Assembly (NCBI GenBank): GCA_964568855.1
Contig: CAZMSD010000014.1
Span: 21,451-85,450 of the forward strand
DNA length: 64,000 bases
Direction: 5' to 3'
DNA from: CAZMSD01 sp964568855
Lineage (GTDB): Bacteria > CAIWAD01
Below are positions 34,822 to 43,136 of this stretch, piece by piece. The notes beneath the pieces are model-generated. The model was not told where the DNA came from. It searched no databases and was given only the letters and a program-made list of their open reading frames with translations. The first letter of the stretch is position 1. Each line of letters begins with the position of its first letter. Position numbers and translations under genes: made by a program.

Positions 34822-34850
34822 TTGACAAGCGCACCGCACTTTGATAACAT
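34822..34850 (+). promoter_or_regulatory. Strong sigma-70-like promoter for the ABC exporter operon
   Basis: A perfect TTGACA (34822-34827), a 17-base spacer and TAACAT (34845-34850) make the best promoter match in the window. Initiation near 34857 would leave a leader of about 190 bases before the ATG at 35051. Near the start of that leader is a five-codon frame, ATG-CGT-TTA-CTT-GCC-TGA (34859-34876). No known riboswitch is recognisable in the leader. Confidence 0.65.
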
Positions 34851-35050
34851 CTAAGACTATGCGTTTACTTGCCTGACCTCCTCATGCCGCGCGATCCCGG
34901 GAGAGACGCCCGCGAACTGCGCACGAGCACACGGCGTTCGCCGGCCCCCGCGGTCGTGCCGATACGCCCCTGAAGCCAGGGCCCTTTACGGCCCGATTAC
35001 CCGCAACCAATAACCCCGGTGACCGACGGATGCCTGCGAGGTGCTGATCC

Positions 35051-36985
35051 ATGTGGTGGGACAACGACATCGGAACCGAGGAGCAGGAAAGCTCCACCAC
35101 CCTGCCGACCATGCAGATGCTGCAGCGGATCCATCCCTATGTCCGCCCGCACCTGCCCGTGTTCGCCCTGGCCTTCGGGCTGGCGCTGCTGGGAGTGGCC
35201 ATGATCCTGATGCAGCCGGTGATCTTCCGCAAGATCATCGACGTGGATTTTCCTTCCGGCGACCTGCGGCTGCTGATGCGCAGCTCCCTGGCCTATTTCG
35301 GGCTGCTGACGGGAGGCGCCCTGGCCACCGGAACGGCAACCGTGGTGCTGGGCCGATCCGGCGTGGAAGTCGTCAACCGGATCAAGCGCGAGCTGTTCTC
35401 CCACATCATGGGCCTGGGGTTGCCCTGGATCGAGAAGCACCCGGTGGGCACCCTGGTCGCGCGAATCGAATCGGACAGCCAGCGCCTGGTGAACCTGACC
35501 AGCACGATGGCCATGCGGATCCTCTCCGCGCTGGTGATGATCGGCGGGGCGATGCTGGTGATCGCCGGAACCGATCTGCGGCTCTTCGCCGTTGCCGGGG
35601 TCTTCCTGCCCCTGATGGTGGTGGGAACGTTGATTCTCTTCCGCCAGATGCGCTCGCGCTTTCGCAAGGAGCGCAAGTACTACGCGGAGGTCTCCGGCCA
35701 GGTGGCCGAGCTGGTGCCCGCCGGCAGGCTGATCCAGGCCCTGGGACGCAGGAGCTGGGCCGAGGCCCGGCTGGCGGCGAAAAACCTTTTCTACAAGCGC
35801 TTCACGGTCCGGTTGATGTTCCTCGAGTACGGCTTCTGGAACGGTCTCGGACTGATAGAGATCCTGATGACCTGCGCGGCCCTCTGGTTGGGCACCTATT
35901 GGATCGAAGCGGGAAGCATGACCACGGGGACGCTGGTGATGTTCGCCCAGTACGCTTCGATGATCTACTGGCCCGTGATCGAGCTCTCGGAACAGCTGGG
36001 CGAGATCCAGCGGGCGGGCGGCGCCGCGGACCGGATCTTCGGCATGTTCGCCACCCCCGAAAGCGTGCCTACGCCCGCCGAGGCGCGGTCCCTGCCGCGG
36101 CGGGCCGGACGCCTGGCCTTCGAAGAGGTGCATTTCGAGTACGACGAGGGCGTGCCGGTGCTCTCCGATTTCAGCCTGGTGGTGGAGCCGGGAGAGACCG
36201 TGGCGCTGGTGGGTCCCACGGGCGGCGGCAAGAGTACGATCATCAACCTGGTAACACGGCTGCGCGATGTCACACGCGGACGGATCACGCTGGACGGCGT
36301 GGACATCCGCGGTTTCGATCCGCGGGAATACCGCTCGCTCTTCGGACTGGTGCTGCAGGACCTGTACCTCTTCCCGGCCAGTGTGGAGGACAACCTCCGG
36401 GCTTTCCGCGATGAGGTCGCACTCTCCCAGGTCCGCGAAGCGGCCGCCGTGGCGGGGATCGAGGCCGAAATCCTCAGCCGTCCGGGCGGCTTCGCAGCGG
36501 TACTCTCCGAGCGTGGCGCCGACCTGTCCTACGGCCAGCGCCAGCTCCTGGCCCTGGCCAGGGCCCTGGCCGTGGATCCTCCCGTGATGGTGCTGGACGA
36601 GGCCACCAGCAGCGTTGATCCGCGGACCGAGCGCAACATCCAGCGTACCCTGGACCGGCTTACCCGTGGCAGGACAACCCTCGTGGTGGCGCACCGGCTC
36701 TCCACCATCCGCCACGCGGACAGGATCCTTGTGATCGAGGACGGGCGGATTTGCGAGCAGGGACACCACGACGAACTGCTGCGGCGCAAGGGGGTCTACG
36801 CCGAACTGCTGGCGTCCCAGCATGGCGGCGACGGCGAGCTGCTCTTCGTCGACGAGCAGCAGCGGGCGGAAGGCGATCGCGCGGTCGCGGACCGGCAGGC
36901 GCGCCGGCCAGGGCGGCAGGATAGCGACGGTGCTCCCGAGCACAGGGAGACGCAACAGGAGGAGACGCTGCACGAGCCGCGGTAG
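35051..36985 (+). CDS. ABC exporter half-transporter A (canonical ATPase site residues)
   Basis: A 644-residue type IV ABC exporter chain: six membrane helices (about 25-320) and an ATPase domain. The Walker A is GPTGGGKST with Lys394, the signature is LSYGQ, and Walker B MVLDEATSS keeps the catalytic Glu. A charged tail of about 45 residues follows the ATPase. GAGGTG about 8 bases before the ATG is the ribosome site. The next gene, 66 bases on, encodes a second half-transporter lacking the catalytic Glu, so the two should form a heterodimer with one active and one degenerate ATP site, like TM287/288 or BmrCD. Substrate unknown; lipids or drugs are likely. Confidence 0.88.
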   Translation: MWWDNDIGTEEQESSTTLPTMQMLQRIHPYVRPHLPVFALAFGLALLGVAMILMQPVIFRKIIDVDFPSGDLRLLMRSSLAYFGLLTGGALATGTATVVLGRSGVEVVNRIKRELFSHIMGLGLPWIEKHPVGTLVARIESDSQRLVNLTSTMAMRILSALVMIGGAMLVIAGTDLRLFAVAGVFLPLMVVGTLILFRQMRSRFRKERKYYAEVSGQVAELVPAGRLIQALGRRSWAEARLAAKNLFYKRFTVRLMFLEYGFWNGLGLIEILMTCAALWLGTYWIEAGSMTTGTLVMFAQYASMIYWPVIELSEQLGEIQRAGGAADRIFGMFATPESVPTPAEARSLPRRAGRLAFEEVHFEYDEGVPVLSDFSLVVEPGETVALVGPTGGGKSTIINLVTRLRDVTRGRITLDGVDIRGFDPREYRSLFGLVLQDLYLFPASVEDNLRAFRDEVALSQVREAAAVAGIEAEILSRPGGFAAVLSERGADLSYGQRQLLALARALAVDPPVMVLDEATSSVDPRTERNIQRTLDRLTRGRTTLVVAHRLSTIRHADRILVIEDGRICEQGHHDELLRRKGVYAELLASQHGGDGELLFVDEQQRAEGDRAVADRQARRPGRQDSDGAPEHRETQQEETLHEPR

Positions 36986-37051
36986 GGTTCCAGCCGGCCG
37001 CGGGAAGCCGCTCTCGGATATGCTGCAGGCGGACTCAAGCGGAACACGGTC

Positions 37052-38770
37052 ATGAAAGCACTGGTCAAAGTCCTCAAGTGGTTCCTGCCCTACTGGCGCG
37101 ATCGCCGGAAGGGGCTGGTCCTGGTCCTTTCCCTGACCGCCGTTTCGGTGGCCGCCACCACGCTCTACCCGCTGCTTTTCAAGTTCGTCATCGACCGGCT
37201 GGTCCACGACGGCGATCCGCTGAGTTCCCGCCGCTGGGTCCTGGCCCTGCTGGGCGTGGGAGTTCTGCAGCAGTTGATCCACTGGCTGCTGCCCGTGTCA
37301 CGGGCCTGGATGAACCTCGAATTCGCCATGGCGATCCGGATGCGCATCTTCGGCCGCCTGCTGCGCAAGACGGCGCCCTTCTTCACGCGCTTCCGCAGCG
37401 GCGACCTGGTCACCCGGCTGACGGACGACGTGGACAGCGAGGACAAGCTGCAGTGGTACGGCTGCAGCGGCGTGATGCGCCCCATCGAGGCGGTCCTGCG
37501 GCTGGGCTTCGCCCTCGGCGTGATGTTCTTCCTGGACTGGCGGCTGACCCTGCTCAGTGTATCACCGCTGCCCCTGGTGGTCTGGCTCCTGACCAAGACC
37601 GAGCACCTGCAGGAGAAGCACTACAGCGAGCGCCAGAAGCGCACCAGCGAGACCGTGGACGTGCTGGAGTCCGCCTTCAGCGGCGTGCGCATCGTGATCT
37701 CCTACGCCGCGGAGCTGGCCCAGTCCATGCTGCTGGACCGGGTGCTCAAGCGCCGGATCCGCTCCGAAAAGAACGTACTGACCCTGCGGGCGGTGCTGGA
37801 GGGCCTGGGCGCCCTGCTCAACCAGTCCGGGGTGATCGTGGTGCTCTTCGCCGGCGGCGTGTTCCTGATGCGCGGAGAGATCACGCTGGGCGACTTCTAT
37901 GCCTTCGTGGCCTATCTCTCCAGCCTGACCAATCCTCTGTGGACCATCAGCTGGTTCTTCGTCTCCACCACGCTTGTGGCTTCCAGCGTCGACCGCATGG
38001 TGGAGGTCGAGGACCAGGAGGAACGCCGGGCCGGATCGCGGATGCCCGAGGACCCCGACCGGCTGCGGATCGAAGACCTGCATTTCGCCTGGCGGCGCAA
38101 CGGCGAAGACGGGCCGCCGCTGCTGACCGGGGTCTCGCTGGAACTCGCGCGCGGCGAGACCGTGGCCTTGGTGGGTCCGGTTGGCTGCGGCAAGAGCACG
38201 CTGCTGGAGCTGGCGGCCGGAATCCTCGAGCCGCGCCGGGGAAGTATCACGCTGGGCGGCGTTCCTGTGGGCGAGCTGGACGACGAGCGGCGCAGCCATA
38301 TCCTGGGCTGGGTGCCGCAGGAGAGCCTGCTCTTCAGCGGCAGCGTGCGGGAGAACGTTTGCCTGAGCCGTGATGGGGTGGAGGACCGGGAGATCCACGG
38401 GGCGCTGGACGCGGCCTGCGTGCTGGACGAATTCCCTCCCCTGCGGGAGATCGCCCAGGGCGGCGTGGGGCTATCGGGCGGGCAGCGCGGCCGGGTCTCG
38501 CTGGCGCGGGCCATGGCCACGCGACCGGCCTTCCTGCTGCTGGACGACGCCACCAGTTCCCTGGACGCCGATACCGAGCGCCGCTTCTGGGCGCGCACGG
38601 CCGAATCGCTGCCCCGCAGCGGGATCCTGGTGGCCACGCACCGCGAGGCCACCGCCCGGGCGGCGGACAGAGTGCTCTGGCTCGAGGAAGGCAGGATTCT
38701 GCACGAGGGCACACACGAAGGCCTGCTCAGCGCCCACGAGAGCTACAAGCAACTGTTCGCGCATCACTAG
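37052..38770 (+). CDS. ABC exporter half-transporter B (degenerate catalytic Glu)
   Basis: A 572-residue partner chain with six helices and an ATPase domain: Walker A GPVGCGKST with Lys381, consensus signature LSGGQ, and Walker B LLLDDATSS, where Asp499 replaces the catalytic glutamate. With chain A, whose signature is LSYGQ but Walker B is normal, this gives the asymmetric pair known for heterodimeric exporters: the degenerate site uses B's Walker B and A's altered signature. It ends 45 bases before the converging hisC gene. Confidence 0.88.
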   Translation: MKALVKVLKWFLPYWRDRRKGLVLVLSLTAVSVAATTLYPLLFKFVIDRLVHDGDPLSSRRWVLALLGVGVLQQLIHWLLPVSRAWMNLEFAMAIRMRIFGRLLRKTAPFFTRFRSGDLVTRLTDDVDSEDKLQWYGCSGVMRPIEAVLRLGFALGVMFFLDWRLTLLSVSPLPLVVWLLTKTEHLQEKHYSERQKRTSETVDVLESAFSGVRIVISYAAELAQSMLLDRVLKRRIRSEKNVLTLRAVLEGLGALLNQSGVIVVLFAGGVFLMRGEITLGDFYAFVAYLSSLTNPLWTISWFFVSTTLVASSVDRMVEVEDQEERRAGSRMPEDPDRLRIEDLHFAWRRNGEDGPPLLTGVSLELARGETVALVGPVGCGKSTLLELAAGILEPRRGSITLGGVPVGELDDERRSHILGWVPQESLLFSGSVRENVCLSRDGVEDREIHGALDAACVLDEFPPLREIAQGGVGLSGGQRGRVSLARAMATRPAFLLLDDATSSLDADTERRFWARTAESLPRSGILVATHREATARAADRVLWLEEGRILHEGTHEGLLSAHESYKQLFAHH

Positions 38771-38815
38771 TGGACCGATACATGCGAATCGGGCCGCTTA
38801 AGCAAGTGAAAATCT

Positions 38816-39907
38816 CTAGAACTCCCGCAGCGCCTGCAGGAAGGCCTCGTTATCCTCGTCCAGTCCGGGGCTGACGCGGATGCAGCGGGGCAGCCGGAAA
38901 GCGGGCAGGTGCCGTACGATCACGCCCCGCTTCAGGCAGTACAGGGCGAAATTCTCCGCCTGCTCGACCGAATCCAGCTCGAAGATCACGAAGTTCGCCT
39001 GGCTGGGAGCGCTCCGCAGGCCCTTTTCCTTCACCGCATCCTGGAACAGGGCACGGCAGCGCAGATTGTGTTCCACGGTCCTGCGCAGGAAGTCGCGGTC
39101 CTTAAGGGCTGCGACTCCCGCCGCCTGGCCCGGCACCGAGGGTTCGAAGGGCAGCTTGACCTTCATCAGGTTTTCGATCAGCGAGCGATGAGCAAAACCG
39201 TAACCCACGCGCAGTCCGGCGAGCCCGTAGGCCTTGGAGAAGGTGCGCAGGGTGATCATGTTGTCGAAGCGGTACAGGAGCGAATCCGGGTAGCTGTCCA
39301 GGCGATCCACGAAGTCGATGTAGGCCTCGTCCAGGATGATCAAGGTGTGCTCCGGCACCGCCTCCATGAAGCGCTCGAAGGCACTGCGAGTGAAGATGGT
39401 GCCTGTGGGATTGTTGGGGTTCGCCAGGTAGACGATCCGGGTGCGGGGACCGATGGCGGCCGCCAGCGCCTCCAGGTCGTAGTGCAGGTCCTTCAGCGGC
39501 ACGGTGCGCAATCTGACGCCCCGGCTCTGGGCCAGCACGTAGAATCCCACGAAGGTTCCCTCGCTGGTGAGCAGTTCGTCGTCGTCCTCCAGGAAAGTGC
39601 GCAGGATGTTGGCCATGATGCTTTCCGATCCGCTTCCGCAGACCACGCTGTCCCGGTGCACCTCGAACTTGCGGGCGAGGGCCGAGCGCAGCTTCAGAGC
39701 CCGCACGTCGGGGTAGCGGTTGAGGTCCTCCAGGGCTTGCCGCAGGGCTGCGGCGGCCCGGGGACTCGGTCCCAGCGGATTCTCGTTCGAAGCCAGCTTG
39801 TAGACTCGATCAAGGCCAAGTTCCTGTTGAACTTCTTGGATCGACTTCCCTGGGTGATAAGCTTTGAGAATGCGTATGTGTTCGGGGACGAGGGGTCTGG
39901 TGTTCAT
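38816..39907 (-). CDS. hisC: Histidinol-phosphate aminotransferase
   Basis: A 363-residue class II-fold PLP aminotransferase that converts imidazole-acetol phosphate to histidinol phosphate. Features: substrate/PLP blocks KLASNENPLGPSP, YLANPNNPTGT, IILDEAYIDF and Schiff-base Lys225 in RTFSKAYGLAG, all typical of HisC. The ATG complementary to 39905-39907 is chosen because AAGGA lies just upstream and the protein then starts at the family N-terminus; the frame runs 20 codons further upstream. No other his gene is near. Such enzymes sometimes also use tyrosine or phenylalanine, so its role may be broader. Confidence 0.9.
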   Translation of the reverse strand: MNTRPLVPEHIRILKAYHPGKSIQEVQQELGLDRVYKLASNENPLGPSPRAAAALRQALEDLNRYPDVRALKLRSALARKFEVHRDSVVCGSGSESIMANILRTFLEDDDELLTSEGTFVGFYVLAQSRGVRLRTVPLKDLHYDLEALAAAIGPRTRIVYLANPNNPTGTIFTRSAFERFMEAVPEHTLIILDEAYIDFVDRLDSYPDSLLYRFDNMITLRTFSKAYGLAGLRVGYGFAHRSLIENLMKVKLPFEPSVPGQAAGVAALKDRDFLRRTVEHNLRCRALFQDAVKEKGLRSAPSQANFVIFELDSVEQAENFALYCLKRGVIVRHLPAFRLPRCIRVSPGLDEDNEAFLQALREF

Positions 39908-40237
39908 TCCAAGGATTCCTTGATTCGGTCTAGAACTGAGTAGGACGGACTCCCAAGAAGGCCCCAATTATGGCAAAGTGCGGACTTCCTTGAAAACCCT
40001 CCCCAGTGTCCGGCCGCAGTGCCGGAGTCACCGGCCTTTTTGAACTAGCTCCCCCAAATGTTACTCTGGTAACACAAAGTACTTGAACCGGGAGCCCGCC
40101 CGACCCGGGCCGGGGCCCGCCTTCGGCGTCCCCGCAACCTGCCGTGGATTTTGATTCATCAACCGGCGAAAGGGGCGGCATGCCGCCCGCGGGACAGGTG
40201 AGCCGGATCGCCGCCCGAACCAGCAGAGAGGCCGTCA
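39908..40237. other. Divergent intergenic region between hisC and the oxidoreductase operon
   Basis: This 330-base spacer has no convincing gene. It includes a perfect inverted repeat (see 40059-40074), a short hairpin GCCGG-AGTCA-CCGGC followed by CTTTTT at about 40021-40040 that could act as an attenuator on the plus strand, and GC-rich sequence before the ferredoxin gene. I find no known riboswitch pattern. Confidence 0.5.
40059..40074. promoter_or_regulatory. Inverted repeat TGTTAC-N4-GTAACA
   Basis: Two perfect 6-base arms separated by TCTG lie about 165 bases upstream of the ferredoxin gene, in the hisC/oxidoreductase divergent spacer. The half-site spacing fits a homodimeric regulator such as a GntR- or Crp/Fnr-type protein, but the arms do not match the classical FNR or CRP consensus. 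The target gene is unproven. Confidence 0.45.
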
Positions 40238-40537
40238 ATGGAATCAGTGGCTTTGGAAAAACCGACCGTCGTGGTCAAACCCGAACTGTGCAAGGGCTGC
40301 GGCCTGTGCATCTCAAGTTGTCCTGCGGAAGTGCTGAGCTTTCACGAGCGCTTCAACACCAAGGGCTACCATTACGCCGTTTATTCGGGGGAAGGTTGCA
40401 CCGGCTGCGGCATCTGCTTCTACGCCTGTCCCGAGCCGGAAGCGATAATCGTCTGGAAGAAACGGGCCCAGGTGCCGGCCGAGTTCGATCCGCAGCGCTA
40501 TGAAAGCGCCGGGGCGGCCCCCGAGGAGGTGCGCTGA
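40238..40537 (+). CDS. 2-oxoacid:ferredoxin oxidoreductase, ferredoxin-like delta subunit
   Basis: A 99-residue dicluster ferredoxin with two [4Fe-4S] motifs: CKGCGLCISSCP and CTGCGICFYACPEPEA. It carries electrons from the TPP-dependent oxidative decarboxylation of a 2-oxoacid. The stop overlaps the alpha-subunit start (TGATG), and beta-gamma follows, so the complex is complete. The subunit layout resembles 2-ketoisovalerate or 2-oxoglutarate:ferredoxin oxidoreductases. Confidence 0.9.
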   Translation: MESVALEKPTVVVKPELCKGCGLCISSCPAEVLSFHERFNTKGYHYAVYSGEGCTGCGICFYACPEPEAIIVWKKRAQVPAEFDPQRYESAGAAPEEVR

Positions 40538-41589
40538 TGAGCAAGATCCTGATGAAGGGCAACGACGCGGTGCTGAGGGCCGCCATCCTTGCCGGTTGCC
40601 GCTACTATTTCGGCTACCCTATCACCCCGGCCAGTGAAATCGCCGAAGCCGCCGCCTTCTATATGCCCAAGGTGGGCGGCACTTTCCTGCAGGCGGAATC
40701 CGAAATCGGCGCCATCAACATGGTCTACGGAGCCGCCAGCGGAGGAATGCGCGTGATGACCGCCAGCTCGAGTCCCGGAATCAGCTTGAAGCAGGAGGGG
40801 ATTTCCTACGCCGCGGGCGCCGAGCTGCCCATGGTGATCGTGGACATCAACCGCGGCGGTCCCGGTCTGGGCAACATCGCGCCGGAGCAGTCCGACTACA
40901 ACCAGCTGTGCAAAGGCGGCGGACACGGCAACTACAAGACCCCCGTGCTGGCCCCCAACAGCGTTCAGGAAATGGCCGACCTGGCCCGCTGGGCCTTCGA
41001 ACTGGCCGAGCAGTACCGCACGCCCGTCTTCCTGCTGGCGGACGGCGTCATCGGCCAGATGATGGAACCCGTGGAATTCCCCGAGCCGGTGACCGAGCTC
41101 CCGCACCACGATTGGGCGCTCTACGCGGACGGCGAATCCAAGCACAATCTTATCTCGTCGATCTTTCTGGAACCGGATCTGCTCGAGGAGCGCAACCGGC
41201 ACCTGCAGGAGAAATACGCCCGGATCCAGGCCGATGAAGTCCGGGAGGAAGAGTTCATGCTTAAGGACGCCGAACATGTACTGGTGGGCTATGGAATCGT
41301 CTCGCGCCTCCTGCGGTCAGTCGTCGAACAGTTGCGCGAAAAGGGGATCAAGGTGGGCCTGTTGCGCCCCATCACCCTGTTTCCCTTCCCCGAGCAAGAG
41401 CTGGCTGCGCTGGCCAGCCGCGTGAAGAGCTTTCTCTGCGTCGAATTGAACAACGGCCAGATGGTGCAGGATGTGCGGCTGGCCATCGAGCACTCCGCAC
41501 CCGTGCATTTCTACAACCGCATGGGCGGCAATATTCCACGAACCGTCGAGCTCGTCGAGCAGGCGATGAACGTTTTCCAGGAGGCCTAG
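40537..41589 (+). CDS. 2-oxoacid:ferredoxin oxidoreductase alpha subunit (VorB/KorA-like)
   Basis: A 350-residue alpha chain with the pyrimidine-binding domain of TPP enzymes. It begins LMKGNDAVLRAAILAGCRYYFGYPITPASEI, a family hallmark (shown in outline), and has GMRVMTASSSPGISL and a transketolase C-terminal-like part (VGLLRPITLFPFPE). The enzyme oxidises a branched-chain 2-oxoacid or 2-oxoglutarate to the acyl-CoA with reduction of ferredoxin, or runs in reverse. Substrate choice between VorB and KorA cannot be settled from sequence; annotation databases usually call such proteins VorB. Four bases separate it from the beta-gamma fusion. Confidence 0.88.
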   Translation: MSKILMKGNDAVLRAAILAGCRYYFGYPITPASEIAEAAAFYMPKVGGTFLQAESEIGAINMVYGAASGGMRVMTASSSPGISLKQEGISYAAGAELPMVIVDINRGGPGLGNIAPEQSDYNQLCKGGGHGNYKTPVLAPNSVQEMADLARWAFELAEQYRTPVFLLADGVIGQMMEPVEFPEPVTELPHHDWALYADGESKHNLISSIFLEPDLLEERNRHLQEKYARIQADEVREEEFMLKDAEHVLVGYGIVSRLLRSVVEQLREKGIKVGLLRPITLFPFPEQELAALASRVKSFLCVELNNGQMVQDVRLAIEHSAPVHFYNRMGGNIPRTVELVEQAMNVFQEA

Positions 41590-41592
41590 AGC

Positions 41593-43029
41593 ATGGCCAG
41601 TCCGAAAATTCTCAGCAAGTCGGAAGCCTTCTACGACAATTTCGAACGTTCGGCGAACGTGGACAAGAAGACTACCCACTACTGCCCCGGCTGCGGTCAC
41701 GGAAACGTGCACAAGATGATCGCCGAAGCGCTCCACGACTTCGAAGTGGTCGACCGCTCGGTCCTGATCAGTCCGGTGGGCTGCAGCGTGTTCGCCTACT
41801 ACTACTTCGACATCGGCAACATCCAGGCGCCCCACGGCAGGGCCCCCGCCGCGGCCACGGGCATCAAGCGCGCCTATCCCGAGAGCATCGTCATCAGCTA
41901 CCAGGGCGACGGCGACCTGGCCGCCATCGGCACCAACGAAATCGTGCACGCCGCCAACCGCGGCGAAGCCATCACCGTGATCTTCATCAACAATGCCATC
42001 TACGGCATGACCGGCGGCCAGATGGCCCCCACCACGCTGATCGAGCAGAAGAGCTCCACCACTCCCTACGGGCGCACGGTGGCCAACGAAGGCTACCCGA
42101 TCCGCGTCTGCGAAATGCTCAACAGCCTGGAAGCCCCGGTGTTCATCGAGAGGACCTCGCTGCACACTCCCAAGCACCAGAACCGGACCCGCAAGGCCCT
42201 GCGCAGGGCCCTGGGTGCGCAGGTGGAAAGAAAGGGCTTCAGCTTCGTCGAGATCCTCAGCCCCTGCCCCAGCGGCTGGAAGCTGAATCCCGTGGACAGC
42301 ATGAAGTGGATCGAGGAGAAAATGCTCGACGTCTTCCCGCTGGGGAACCTGCGCGATCGCATCGACGAGACGGACAGCCGGACGACCTTCGTGCCCGATC
42401 TCAGCCCGGAGGCCATCAAGCGGCAACTCGATCTCCTGCAGCCGGAACCGGCGGTACCCGAGCACATGGAAGTGGAGGAGCGGTTCCGGAACCCGGAGAT
42501 CCTGATGGCCGGTTTCGGTGGCCAGGGCATCATGCTGCTGGGCATCGCCACCGCCCAGGCGGGGATGCTCGAGGGCTACCAGTCGAGCTGGATTCCCTCC
42601 TACGGACCGGAGATGCGCGGGGGAACGGCCAATTGCTCGGTGCGCGTCAGTTCGCACGAGATCGGCAGTCCGATGGTGCACGAGCCGGACATCCTGGTGG
42701 CCTTCAACCGGCCCAGCCTCGAGAAATTCGCTCCCCAGGCGCGATCGCGGGGCGTGATACTCTACGACTCCTCCCTGATCGATGTTGAACCCGATCGAGA
42801 CGATTGCGACATTGTCCCCATACCCTTCACCAAGATCGCCGACGATCTGGGTAACACACGCGCGGCGAACATGGTGGCTTTCGGGGCCATGATCGGTTAC
42901 ACCAGGCTGCTCAACCTCGAAAGCTGCTATGAAGCGCTGGCTTCGGTGATCAAGCGCCGCAACCTGCTGGAATTGAACAAGCAGGCCGTGGCCAAGGGTT
43001 TCGAGGTGGGTCGGGAATTGCGCCGTTGA
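41593..43029 (+). CDS. 2-oxoacid:ferredoxin oxidoreductase, fused beta-gamma subunit
   Basis: A 478-residue chain joining two subunits usually separate. Residues about 1-290 are the TPP-binding beta subunit: HYCPGCGHGNVHK cysteines, the TPP/Mg motif QGDGDLAAIGTNE and NNAIYGMTGGQ. Residues about 305-478 are the gamma subunit: MAGFGGQGIMLLG, SYGPEMRGGTA and VLYD-like ILYDSSLID. The linker (about 270-305) is acidic and proline-containing. With the ferredoxin and alpha genes it gives a complete oxidoreductase. Fusion enforces equal stoichiometry and is less common than four separate genes. Confidence 0.88.
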   Translation: MASPKILSKSEAFYDNFERSANVDKKTTHYCPGCGHGNVHKMIAEALHDFEVVDRSVLISPVGCSVFAYYYFDIGNIQAPHGRAPAAATGIKRAYPESIVISYQGDGDLAAIGTNEIVHAANRGEAITVIFINNAIYGMTGGQMAPTTLIEQKSSTTPYGRTVANEGYPIRVCEMLNSLEAPVFIERTSLHTPKHQNRTRKALRRALGAQVERKGFSFVEILSPCPSGWKLNPVDSMKWIEEKMLDVFPLGNLRDRIDETDSRTTFVPDLSPEAIKRQLDLLQPEPAVPEHMEVEERFRNPEILMAGFGGQGIMLLGIATAQAGMLEGYQSSWIPSYGPEMRGGTANCSVRVSSHEIGSPMVHEPDILVAFNRPSLEKFAPQARSRGVILYDSSLIDVEPDRDDCDIVPIPFTKIADDLGNTRAANMVAFGAMIGYTRLLNLESCYEALASVIKRRNLLELNKQAVAKGFEVGRELRR

Positions 43030-43136
43030 GCAAAGGGAGGCTTCAACAGGTACTCGGGACCGGCGCCGTCGCAGACCGGCGATTTGGAACACGCCGGGAG
43101 GCGGTGTGATACAGTAGGCGCGACGGAGCCCGGGGA

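Noticed and set aside
35041..36414. 457-codon frame overlapping the first ABC gene
   Set aside because: Composition is Gly/Arg/Ala-rich without hydrophobic helices; the 644-residue frame has all ABC motifs.
39908..40237. Riboswitch in the hisC/oxidoreductase spacer
   Set aside because: GC-rich hairpins are present but no conserved core of cobalamin, SAM, TPP or other known classes could be found.
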